Source: Enoplosus armatus
Taxonomy: Eukaryota > Chordata > Actinopteri > Centrarchiformes > Enoplosidae
Assembly (NCBI RefSeq): GCF_043641665.1
Contig: NC_092195.1
Location: 16,955,774-17,019,773 of the forward strand
Direction of reading: 5' to 3'
Length of the DNA: 64,000 nt
The notes under the pieces are model-generated. The model made no database searches, was not told the origin of the DNA, and worked only from the letters and a program-made list of their open reading frames with translations. The translations under genes and the position numbers were made by a program. This document shows, one piece after another, positions 22,701-33,412 of this stretch (the first letter of the stretch is position 1; each line of letters opens with the position of its first letter).

Positions 22701-24129
22701 ACAGCTGCTGTGGTTTGAAAAGTTCATCCATAAAGGCTCTATTAAACATGGTCCCAACGATGTCATTCATAACTATGAATAGGGGGAACAGACAAAACCA
22801 GAAATGTGGTTAATTCGGCCTACAATTTGCTATAAAAAAAATTCAGGTCTACTGCACATGGAATGAAATAGCACAGAAGAGCTTGTTATGATGTCGATGC
22901 GACTCTAATAGGCCTACGTTGTTTCTATAGGCTAGCCACTTGTCCTCATTGGGCGGTACTGCTTTACAAAGGCAGAGAACAATAAATACAGAAGCAGTGA
23001 AAAAGAAAGAAAAAAGTTTCACGTTTTCAGTCTGGTGGGCAAACTCCTTATTAAACAGGTTGTTTTGCATTAATTCTTATGCCTTTTTATACTGATATTG
23101 CCCTCTGCCTTTGGACAGTCATCAGGAACAACACCGTTTCTACTAACAAAATGTTATTTTACCTTTATTTTATTTAAATATGTGATTAAAGGTAGCTTAA
23201 TCCCACCATATAACATGAATTCCACTAGTCAGAAGCTGAAATGGCAGTTACGGCTTCTCTGCTAAGCTAGGTTAGCAGGAGTTTAGCTAGCCCGGTGTGT
23301 TTCTCCATCCCAAATGGATTAGCTACTGTCTCATTTACTTATGTGGGATAAAAAAAACTGAATTACCAACATGTTGGCTCATTAAAATTGTTATTTTTCC
23401 TACAGTATTATAATTACAGTACACTACACAAATAACATTTTAGCTTCAGCTAGCCGTGGCTATCTCCCGAGCTAGCTAACACTTGATATAGTTCTCCTGC
23501 TTTAGCTAGCTGTCTGTGTCTCTCTACGGCAAGTTTACATGCTGTTTTCATGAAAATGTTACATTTATATGGCATAATAATTGTTTATATGCCAAAGAGT
23601 GAAATTCCTGTCTTAACTCACTTTTGATCAAATATGTAGTTACAGTGTTTTGGCTATTTAGGACAGTATATTCTAGAGACTACTGTTTCTCACAATGGAA
23701 CTTCACAGTTATTAGCATTACAGCTAGTAGTGGACAATACAGGGGCAGAAGGAGCTAACTAAACAATAATATGCCGAACTATGGCACGGATACCTCTTCT
23801 TCTGTCATTTTCTGACCACACTCCTGCATTCAAGGTTTCCCAAGAAAGAAGAGAAAGAAATTAGACTTGTCATTTGGGGTGTTGCGCGTGAGAAATATGA
23901 GATACATGTTTTAAGTTTATAAGACATCCGACAGCTACAGCTCGTCAGCAGGAGGGGGGACTGGAGGCTAAACACATACACACCTACCAAGCCTGTCAGT
24001 TCTCTAGCTACCTCTACCTTTCTCTGAATTGTCCTCAGACGTGTTGTGAGCTTGCAGCCGTTGGTCCAGTATGTAAAGCATCTCTCCACCAAGATTAATG
24101 AAAACCAGGGGGAGAGTTCTCACAGACAT
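18728..24129 (-). CDS. oscp1: OSCP1 (organic solute carrier partner 1), complete, ten coding exons
   Basis: Exons on the minus strand: 24129-24018, 22772-22618, 22255-22088, 21901-21821, 21718-21615, 20950-20822, 20725-20671, 19304-19156, 19064-19004 and 18850-18728. All junctions are GT..AG with consistent phases, giving 378 residues, close to the human length. The start MSVRTLPLVFINLGGEMLYI and the end GDDLLAMMDDL are near-identical to human OSCP1. Other matches are ELFKPQ, RLAHASIM, AFKYQV, TLLIFFQD and LARLMGSM. Human OSCP1 was named for enhancing organic solute uptake, and a role at cilia/flagella has been proposed. No signal peptide or membrane segment is seen. The last 40 residues are acidic. 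It lies upstream of lsm10 on the same strand and divergent from the PI-PLC-like gene. Confidence 0.95.
19420..20220. repeat. Repeat family B copies flanking the GT microsatellite
   Basis: Two patches (19420-19520 and about 19880-20220) carry the AAGTAAAAGTAGCAATACCAC and TTATACTTCTACTCCAC words of family B. The intervening sequence (19695-19860: GGAGCAGGATCGTCCACTAATC, the GT run, then AAGCACTTTGGATAAAAGCG) resembles another common teleost interspersed repeat. All intronic to oscp1. Confidence 0.6.
19761..19793 (+). repeat. (GT)n microsatellite in an oscp1 intron
   Basis: About 16 uninterrupted GT repeats, probably polymorphic. It lies between oscp1 exons 7 and 8. Confidence 0.95.
22773..24017 (-). 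other. oscp1 intron 1
   Basis: A 1.2-kb first intron. Many GCTAGC/TAGCTA words (23260-23520) occur, a common low-complexity feature of teleost DNA. No other gene was recognised. Confidence 0.5.
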
Positions 24130-25556
24130 CTTGCAAAGACAGAGAAGGGATTAACTCCTAGGCAAAAGCTGGTGAAGAAGTAGGAGTTAGAAGCAGCTGA
24201 GCCCCTTGCAGAACGGAAGCGCTCTTGTCATTTCAAAGGCATTATTTGATCGTTCCTGTTGTGAATTGCCACTGGAAACAAATTGTCCACGTTAAGGCTT
24301 ATCTGATCATGCTTCTGCAGATAACCTGTCGCACTAAGATACAACAGGTGGTCAGGAAGAGGATCAGCAGTGGCCAGAGACAAGCTTATTGGCCAGGATA
24401 AGGATGATGTGACAGCACAGCGCAACCAACCACAGAAGGTGAACAGCTACTGTGCGTCTATATGCAAGATATATCACAAGAGTCTTCCACACCAAACTTG
24501 GAAAACCATTTCTTTACAGACCTTGCTTTGTTCACAGGCGCATTGTAATGTTGAATCAGGAAAGGGTGTTGTAAAATAGTTGGAGGGCACACTCTCTTAT
24601 AAAATATCATTATATAACATTCTCATATCTGTACAATAAATATGAGGTCACAGCCAGAAGCCGGTTAGCTTAGCTAGACTGGAGTCTTTGCTGGTTGAGT
24701 GGCAACCTCACAGTGATGACAGTTTTCCAGGAAGTCACTGCGCCCAGTCATGAAATCACCCAGCAATCAAAATGTGTTGTTTTTACACATTACAGATATA
24801 AGGTGTTAATTAGTGAGCTTTAGAGGTGCTGGTAGACAGTTTTTGTCACCTTTGGACAGAGCAAGGCAAGCTGTCTCCCTTGTGTTTATGCTAAGCTGAG
24901 TGAACTTACTTGACTAGAGACATGAGTGTGGTGTCGAACTTCTCATCTCGTGCTCAGCGAGAAAGTGAATATTTCCCAAACTTACAAACAATTGCTTTAA
25001 GATATCTTTTAATTGGAACAAAGGGACGTAGCTCAAACCATTAAAAACAGCTCCCAACCAAAAGTACACAAAGTATGTGGACAAGTGTGTCACTTTTGGC
25101 CGTAGAGTGTAGCTGCCTACAAGGATATGGCATACTGATATTTGTTGCCATTTAACTGGCTATTGCGTGAAGGACAGGCTGCTCAATTGATCTCCATGAC
25201 TGTCCCCGAAGCCACATTTCACTAGCTGAACTGTTACGATATGATCTGTTTCTTTTACAATGCCCACATTTTCTTTGACATTTCTTTGTCTCGCTCGCTC
25301 CCTCTCTCATTCCCATTTCAAATAAAAGATTAGAGAGTAGAAACATGCAAATTGAGGTATATCTTTATGCTCGCTGTTACAGCAGCTCACTCCATGGGAG
25401 ACAATTGCCTTTTTGTCACAGTCATGTCCACAGCTAAGAGCTTTTCCAGGCTTGTGAAACATTTTAAAAATTGACAGTTTTGACAAAAATGTAAACACAT
25501 CTGGGAGAGAGAGCTGATTGTGCTTACCGGACCATAGATTAACCAACAAACCAATT
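24130..25556. other. Intergenic region between divergent oscp1 and the PI-PLC-like gene
   Basis: 1.4 kb that must hold both promoters unless they lie in longer UTRs. Near the oscp1 start there is an ETS-like CGGAAGCG at about 24214 (plus). The middle (24622-24990) is a fold-back repeat family A copy. Nothing else recognised. Confidence 0.4.
24622..24990. repeat. Fold-back repeat family A copy
   Basis: Left arm words AGCCGGTTAGCTTAGCTAGA, the central CACAGTGATGACAGTTTTCC and CAGGAAGTCACTGC, and the right arm TAATTAGTGAGCTTTAGAGG and TGTTTATGCTAAGCTGAG are all present. This copy retains the central loop better than the one at 11213. Confidence 0.7.
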
Positions 25557-28500
25557 ATGGGGATCCATCATTACCTCTGGCTTCTCTCTATGTAAGTCGA
25601 ACTTAACATTGATAATGTTATTGTGTTGTGTTTTTCTCACCATCTCTCCCTATGGTGCATAAAAGAATGTGCTTTATCACATATTAGTACGGTTTGCTAA
25701 CATATTCAGCAAATATTTATTTCATATTTGGACAATTTTCCTGTTTTTATTTGCCTGTCTTTAAAGAACTATTTAATTCTTTTTTTTCCGATGTTAATAT
25801 TTCCAAAGAAATATTCAATTCAGCACGTATCCTGTCTCCCCCCCACTAGAATAACCTCCTGTTCAGGTTCAGGAACAGGCTTCAACGATAACCCGGCCGT
25901 AGATCCAAGGTTTTACAACCTGAACTGGATGGAGTCTATACCTGATGAGACTTCAGTGTCCGCTATCTCCATTCCTGGAACACACAAAAGCTTATCATTA
26001 TATGGAGGACACCTTGCTATATGTCAAGTTTGGACCTTAGAAGAGCAGCTTAAATTGGGAATACGGTATTTTGATTTGCATGCTGGGATTTGGTTGCCTA
26101 CCCAAAAGCGTGTTTATATCCAGAATAGTCACTGGATCCTTTGGAAACGAATTACATTTGATGAAGTCCTGAAGATCATTTTCAATTTCTTAGAAGTCCA
26201 TAGCAGCGAGACTGTGCTTTTGAAAGTCACACTACATGGGTTTAAGCAGGGGAAAGTTGTAGAACTGATGGATGAATTGATTGAAAAGTTCAAAAGTCAA
26301 ATATGGACCAAGTTCTCAGTACCAAACATGAAACAGGCAAGAGGCAAGATTGTTCTTCTCCGAAGTAACACGTTCCATGCTGGAACAGAAAACCACAAAT
26401 CATTTTTCTTTGAGTATAAAAAGCTAAAAAATGTTGAAGACAAAATAAAGCAAATGAAGTCACACCTATGTGACCATCACATTATGCTGACTAAAATTGC
26501 AGCATCAGATCTTGAAAGTCCTAAAACATTGGCTAAAACAGTTAACAAGAAGCTTAATAACTTTGTGTTGCAAAATAATAAAACCTCCTTAAACCCAGGT
26601 TGCTTGGGTATCTTAAGTGTGAACTTCCCCAGCGCTGATTTTATTAAAAACATAATTCAAATCAAACCATGCAAGTGTGACAAAAGTGCAGAAAAAGGGC
26701 ATAGACGTGATGGAGAGAAACCTGAAATGACAACTGAGCCACAAACCAAACAGGACATAGAGACATCACCTGAACCTGACACTACACCTGCACCAGAATC
26801 GCCAACATCTGGGGAAGATTCAGCACCCTCCTCTGAAGTAGCACCAGCACCTGAATCACCAACATCTGGGCAGGACACAGAACCAACACCTGAACCAGAG
26901 CCTGCACCGGAATCACCAACATCTGGGCAGGATTCCGAACCCTCCTCTCAAGCAGCACCCACACCAGAATCACCAACATCTGGGCAGGACACAGAACCAA
27001 CACCTGAACCAGAGCCTGCACCAGAATCACCAACATCTGGGCAGGATTCTGAACCCTCCTCTGAAGCAGCACCCGCACCAGAATCACCAACATCTGTGCA
27101 GGACACAGAACCAACACCTGAACCAGAGCCTGTACCAGAATCACCAACATCTGGACAGGTTTCTGAACTCTCCTCTGAAGCAGCACCTGCACCAGAATCA
27201 CCAACACCTGTGGAAGATTCAGAGCACTCCTCTGAAATAGCACCTGAATCACCCACATCTGGTCAGGTAACAGAACCAACACCTGAACCAGAACCTGTAC
27301 CAGAATCACCAACATCTGGGCAGGATTCCGAACCCTCCTCTGAAGCAGCACCTGCACCAGAATCACCAACACCTGGTCAGGACACAGAACCAACACCTGA
27401 CCCAGAGCCTGCACCAGAATCACCAACATCTGGGCAGGACACAGAACCAACACCTGAACCAGAGCCTGTACCAGAATCACCAACATCTGGGCAGGATTCT
27501 GAACCCTCCTCTGAAGCAGCACCTGCACCAGAATCACCAACACCTGTGGAAGATTCAGAGCACTCCTCTGAAATAGCACCTGAATCACCCACATCTGGTC
27601 AGGTAACAGAACCAACACCTGAACCAGAACCTGCACCAGAATCACCAACATCTGGTCAGGACACAGAACCAACACCTGAACCAGAGCCTGTACCAGAATC
27701 ACCAACATCTAGACAGGTTTCTGAACTCTCCTCTGAAGCAGCACCTGCACCAGAATCACCAACACCTGTGGAAGATTCAGAGCACTCCTCTGAAATAGCA
27801 CCTGAATCACCCACATCTGGTCAGGTAACAGAACCAACACCTGAACCAGAACCTGTACCAGAATCACCAACATCTGGGCAGGATTCCGAACCCTCCTCTG
27901 AAGCAGCACCTGCACCAGAATCACCGACATCTGGTCAGGACGCAGAACCAACACCTGAACCAGAGCCTGCACCAGAATCACCAACATCTGGGCAGGACAC
28001 AGAACCAACACCTGAACCAGAGCCTGTACCAGAATCACCAACATCTGGGCAGGATTCTGAACCCTCCTCTGAAGCAGCACCTGCACCAGAATCACCAACA
28101 CCTGTGGAAGATTCAGAGCACTCCTCTGAAATAGCACCTGAATCACCCACATCTGGTCAGGTAACAGAACCAACCCCTGAACCAGAGCCTGCACCAGAAT
28201 CACCGACATCTGGGCAGGTTTCTGAACTCTCCTCAGAAGCAGCACCTGCACCAGAATCACCAACACCTGTGGAAGATTCAGAGCACTCCTCTGAAATAGC
28301 ACCTGAATCACCCACATCTGGGCATGATTCCAAACCCTCCTCTGAACCAGCACCTGCACCAGAATCACCAACATCTGGGCAGAATTCAGAACCATCACCC
28401 GAACCAACACCTGAACCAACGCCTGCACCAGAATCACCAACATCTGAACAGGATTCAGAACCAACACCTGAACCAGGGCCTGCGCCAGAATCACCGACAT

Positions 28501-29723
28501 CTGGGCAAGACTCAGAGCCAACACCCGAACCAGTGCCAGCACCAGAATCACCAACATCTGGACAGGATTCTGAACCCTCCTCTGAAGCAGCACCTGCTCC
28601 AGAATCACCAACATCTGGGCATGATTCCAAACCCTCCTCTGAAGCAGCACCTGCACCAGAATCACCAACATCTGGGCAGAATTCAGAACCATCACCCGAA
28701 CCAACACCTGAACCAACGCCTGCACCAGAATCATCAACAAATGGACAGGATTCAGAACCAACCCCTGAACCAGGGCCTGTACCAGAATCGCCAACATCTG
28801 GAGAGGATTCAGAACCAACACCTGAACCAGGGCCTGCACCAGAATCACCAACATCTGGGCAAGACTCAGAGCCAACACCCGAACCAGTGCCTGCACCAGA
28901 ATCAACAACAGCTGGACAGGATTCAGAACCAACCCCTGACCCAGGGCCTGCACCAGAATCAACAACATCTGGGCAGGATTCAGAACCAACACCTGACCCA
29001 GGGCCTGCGCCACAATCACCAACATCTGGGCAAGACTCAGAGCCAACACCCGAACCAGTGCCTGCACCAGAATCAACAACAGCTGGACAGGATTCAGAAC
29101 CAACCCCTGACCCAGGGCCTGCACCAGAATCAACAACATCTGGGCAGGATTCAGAACCAACACCTGACCCAGGGCCTGCGCCACAATCACCAACATCTGG
29201 GCAAGACTCAGAGCCAACAACCGAACCAGTGCCTGCACCAGAATCAACAACATCTGGGCAGGATTCAGAACCAACACCTGACCCAGGGCCTGCGCCACAA
29301 TCACCAACATCTGGGCAAGACTCAGAGCCAACACCTGAACCAGCGCCTACGCCAGATTCACCAACAGCTGGGAGGGATTCAGAAACAACACTTGAACCAG
29401 CGCCTGTGCCAGAATCACCAACATTTGGGCAAGTTTCAGAGCCACCACCTGAGTTACACACCACACCTGCACCAGGACCTCAAGTGGAATCACCAACATC
29501 TGAGCATGACTTGAAAGTTACACCTGAGTCACATAATACAAATAAAGATGAACACTCACGTGAACCTGAGTCAACAGAGCACAAACCACGACTTATAAAT
29601 CCACCAGCCACTGTTCCTGCTGCAGTTCATGAGTCATATCCCGCTGTGCTCCCAAGCATCCCTCTTAAAATAAATCACAAGCTAGAGCCACAGTGGAGAG
29701 GGCGTAATTGTCTTAGAGGGTAA
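25557..29723 (+). CDS. Secreted PI-PLC X-domain protein with about 47 Pro/Glu/Ser/Thr-rich repeats
   Basis: Two coding exons: 25557-25591 and 25850-29723, joined AT|A (CTCTAT|GTAAGT to CCCACTAG|A), 1302 residues. Exon 1 supplies a plausible signal peptide ([12 protein letters not shown]). Residues about 25-310 form a PI-PLC X-like domain with SIPGTH (catalytic-type His57), [19 protein letters not shown] (Arg84) and a second His at 106 aligned with the usual HG position before TFDEVL. Such domains cleave phosphatidylinositol or its glycan. Here the residue after the first His is Lys58 instead of the usual Asp, and the RYFDLH segment departs from RYFD(I/L)R, so activity is uncertain. Residues about 320-1230 are tandem ~19-residue units of the [15 protein letters not shown] type. 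The short unique tail has no membrane anchor or GPI signal. A polyadenylation signal lies at 29793-29798. The gene is divergent from oscp1. Confidence 0.82.
26785..29490 (+). repeat. Coding minisatellite, mostly 57-bp units, about 47 copies
   Basis: Units are mostly 57 bp (19 codons) with 51-bp variants, all multiples of three, so the frame is kept. At least four unit classes occur: [26 protein letters not shown] and VTEPTPEPE. Up to about 28300 they form higher-order blocks: the CACATCTGGTCAGGTAACAG segment recurs near 27251, 27588, 27808 and 28147, spacings of about 220 or 338 bp. From about 28490 to 29330 a different class (PDPG/PEPV) dominates. The array is probably unstable in copy number. 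Confidence 0.9.
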
Positions 29724-31380
29724 ATAGAGTAAGCGATATTACCTTCTAAAATTCAGGAAAAGGAAACTGTGGTTCAGTGTTTTGTCCTGACAAATAAATT
29801 GTTAGAAAAGACTGAGCTTTATTTTGGCATCTAATTTATTAACTCTGGAACATTCACATGCATTGTTAGTTACAAAAGTGAATAAAAACAACCATCTTCT
29901 TCAAAACAATGCATCAAATCCTTAATACCTGCAGTCATTTATCTGTGATACACACAAAGAGGGAAACAAATATTTTCTATCCAATGTTATCATTTTTTCT
30001 GCAGTGATGTCATCGCAGCTGAAGTCCATGATGATGTCATCATCTTTTCATTGTCACACTGAAAAAATTCCTCCATGGCATCACTGGAATGTAACCGTCC
30101 TTTAGTTTCAGAGTGGCTCAGAGGACTTGTGTGGCACCTTTTAGAAAATCCAGCCTCACAGCCAGTAATCTATAGTCTATAGTATATATCTATAGTTTTT
30201 TAATGGTGCTTTGTATTAATAAACCAAATACACAAATAAATGATGACATATGTAAACCTCATAAGCTTGAGCATACTTTATGTCAGTGGTTGGAAAGAGG
30301 AGCAGGACTGTGAGAAAAAAATGTGTTTAGAGATTAATCTCAGATTATTTCTCTGAAATATGAGATTCATTTGAATGATTTTAGACCTCAATTTAGTCCA
30401 AAAATTGTTTGAATTCTTACACACCTAAAGCAAACGCCGGCCCACATACTTTTTTTTTTTTTGTAAAATTCCCGGCAAGATCCATCAAGTTACTCTCTAT
30501 AGGGACAGGCAGTTGACAGAACATTTGGAGCATGAGGCCTGTCATTTCAAAAACCACAGCCTTGTCTCACTTGAAAACTGTAAATCAACTGAGGCTTGTG
30601 AAGTTGTTCCAACGTTGAATACCAAAAGGTAAAGAGTGGCACACGCACAGCTCTTCAGGACAGGGAGTTGACTAATCTCAATTTCACCACTGTATTTTGG
30701 CCATGTCAACAAAACATGCTAACGTTCAGACCAGAGCTTGCGGAGTTGTCTTTAGATAAAAAACTACAAAAGAATATTTGAAGCAATGCCTAAATCACTT
30801 TTCCATAAACTGCTCACAATCTATGTCCGTACTATGACCACAACCTGTGATGAGGGGTCACAAGCAGCTTCATTTTAAGGGAGAAAGTGGGTAACTGCCC
30901 CAGTAACAAAGTACATTTACTTTACTTAAGTACAAGTTTAAGGTATTTGTTCTTGAGTGTTTTCATTTTCTGCTACTTTATACTTTATACTATACTCGAC
31001 ATTTCAGAGGGAAATATTGTATATTATATATATATACCCAGCAGAATATAAAGTAATTAAAATTAGCTCCACCTTTACCAGCTGCAGTATTAAAGTAATG
31101 CACATTTTAATGCATTAATAATTATAATCCAGTAATACAAAACAGATTATTCTGAAATGGACCATTCTGCATAATTACTACTTTTACTATTGGCACTTTT
31201 GTAGTTTTACTTTTGAATGTAGACTTCTACTTATAACAGAGTATTCCTACACTGTGGTGCTTCTTCCACCTCTGCTTTTGTAAATACTTATTGTGTTAAA
31301 GTTCCTCATTTATTCGTGAGTAACAGACAGCAGTGAACTGAACGAAGAGGGTGTCAGATTATATTTTTACATGAGTCTCA
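29724..31380. other. 3' UTR of the PI-PLC-like gene and intergenic DNA
   Basis: AATAAA at 29793-29798 fits a short 3' UTR. An AT-palindromic patch (CTATAGTCTATAGTATATATC) lies at about 30170-30195. A family B repeat occupies about 30900-31270. No gene seen. Confidence 0.5.
30900..31270. repeat. Interspersed repeat family B copy
   Basis: CAAAGTACATTTACTTTACTTAAGTACAAG at the left and CTACACTGTGGTGCTTCTTCCACCTCTGC at the right mark a nearly complete copy in the opposite orientation to the one at 44655. Confidence 0.65.
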
Positions 31381-33412
31381 GCATGTGACTCGCCCAAACC
31401 TTCACGTCGGTCGCCTGCTGGTTGTCTGATGATGTCAAGAAAAAGGAAAAACCCAACTTCCTTGTACCGACTCACAAGTCAGACAGAAGCTCCTCGTCGC
31501 GCCTCTCATCAGCTGAGACAGCCTCGTTCACCTGAGAGAAAACACGCGTTTCACCGCTCACCTGAGGATTTTAAAGTCTCATCTAACGCGCAGGTAAGTT
31601 TCTCTCGTCTTGTTGAGTTGAAGTTGAGGCGGAAACAGCAGAAGCGACTTTCTGAACTCGACACAATTTAACTGCTGCTGCTGTGTTTATTGTGGATTCA
31701 CCACAAAATGAGAAACGCTGGAGTTTCACTTTTATTTCTTTCGTTTAGAGAGTGAGAGGACGACTTGAGGAACTCTGTCCTGATATATTTCCCCTCTCAC
31801 TTCTTCTTTTATAACGCATTAAACTTTTGTCAGATGGGATCATGACACGTGCAAAGACATAGTGCTCAGGACCGAAACAATCAATGCAATTCAAACTTTA
31901 TTTCAGACTCAACAAAAAAACAACAAACGTATAAAATAAATCGCAACTATTCTGATTCAGTTCATTAATTTGCAGAAAAGTCAAATATTCACTTGTTTCA
32001 GCCTGAAGTGTGACGTTTTGCTGCTTTTCTCTATTTTATATCATTGAGAAGTGAATCTTTATGGCTTTCAGACTCTGGGAAACTGTTGGGCAATTTATTA
32101 ATTATTATTTTCTGCCATTTTACAGACAACAATGACTCATTAATCTAAAACTCGATTTACACCCTGCGGTTGTTGGCCTCCGCAACCGGTCAAGTTGCAG
32201 TTCCATGTCTGCCAAGACTCTATAATACTATAATATATGTAGTGAATACTTGGAAGGAACTGAATAAAAGGTATAAAGTGTATTTTTTGGCATCACTATA
32301 TTGATTATATTGAATATACATTGTTGAACTGATCAATGAAGGATTATCAGATGTATTGGCTAAACAGGTGCACATGTACTTGATTACTGTGTAAAGATAG
32401 ATTCTTATAAAGTATAGCTACACAAAATGTGGCGGTAGGTGAAACTCACTCACTCACTAACTCACAGGATCACGATTAGCTAGGCGTGCTCCAATACGTT
32501 GTAAAAGGGAAGCCCGTATTGTGCACCAACTGTGAAATATGGTCTGTTCCTGAGTTATGGTGTTAAATAATGGCCAAAAAAGGGTTTTTCCAGGACATTA
32601 TGATGTCACATTGAAGTTGACCTTTGACCCCTTTGAGTAAGAAATGTCGCCACGTCATCGTTGTATCCCATTAAACATCTGTGTGAGATTTTGTCATAAT
32701 TACCGCATTAATTCTTGAGTTATGGCACAAAAACATGTTTGTCAAGGTTATTCTGAGGTTACAGCGACCTTGACCTTTGACCTTTGACCACCAACTTCTC
32801 ATCAGTTCATCCTTGAGTCCAAGTGGACGTTTGTCCCAAATTTGAAGAAATTCCTTCCAAGCGTTGCTGAGATACGTTCAAGACAACGAGATGGACGTAC
32901 CGACAACCTGAAAACATAATGCCTCCAGCCTTAAAAATAATCTGCCGATGAATCAATAATGAAAATAATCATTAGTTGCAGCCCTATAAATGAGTAATAA
33001 TCTGATTCAGGACAAAATAAAAGGTGTATAAGATAGAGAGAAGAATAAAATTAAGTTATACATAAAATATTAAAGTAGCAAAGTAAGTTTGAGAGAGAGA
33101 AACAAAATGATGACACTAGAGCTGCAAGTGATTATTTTCACTATCAATTAATCTGCCAATTATTCTCCCAATTAATGGATTCATAGCTGTGTCTTTATTA
33201 TTTGGCATCGCCCAAAGTTGTGTGTTTTTTGATTGGTTTTATCCGTCCGACAGTAATTTCATATAAGACAAAGAAAAGCTGATTCAAATTCTCTCACTTG
33301 AGTCGCTGAAAACATGTTTGTCTTTTAGGACCACGGACGGATCACAGCGGCGGTTCTAAAGAGTTTCTTCCACACAGGTGGAACATGATCGGGCTGCAGC
33401 GAATCAGAAGAC
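31380..33412 (+). promoter_or_regulatory. zc3h12a 5' UTR exons with upstream ORFs, and promoter region
   Basis: A strong donor CGCGCAG|GTAAGT follows position 31593. A matching acceptor TCTTTTAG|GACC opens at 33329, and translation starts at 33413 in the same exon. The first exon therefore ends at 31593 and the promoter lies near or before 31400. Two upstream frames would be in the spliced leader. One runs from ATG 31429 across the intron to TGA at 33386-33388 (74 codons). The other is an 11-codon frame, ATG 33384 to TGA 33419, that overlaps the main start. The transcription start is not known. Confidence 0.5.
31870..33290. repeat. Repeats in the zc3h12a 5' intron (families C and D)
   Basis: Family C pieces lie at about 31870-32110 and 32935-33290. 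Between them (32440-32935) is another teleost-type repeat (family D) with GACCTTTGACCCCTTTGAG, CTTGAGTTATGGCACAAAAA and the tandem CTTTGACCTTTGACC words. All are non-coding. Confidence 0.6.

Noticed and set aside
26657..29514. Long open frames on the reverse strand (up to 541 codons) and in another forward frame (396 codons) across the PI-PLC repeat array
   Set aside because: They are by-products of a stop-free repeat unit whose length is a multiple of three. Their translations are low-complexity and start and stop within the array.
31429..31671. 80-codon frame read as the zc3h12a N-terminus
   Set aside because: A strong donor at 31593 interrupts it, and its frame ends at 33388 before the conserved protein begins. 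It is better treated as an upstream ORF.
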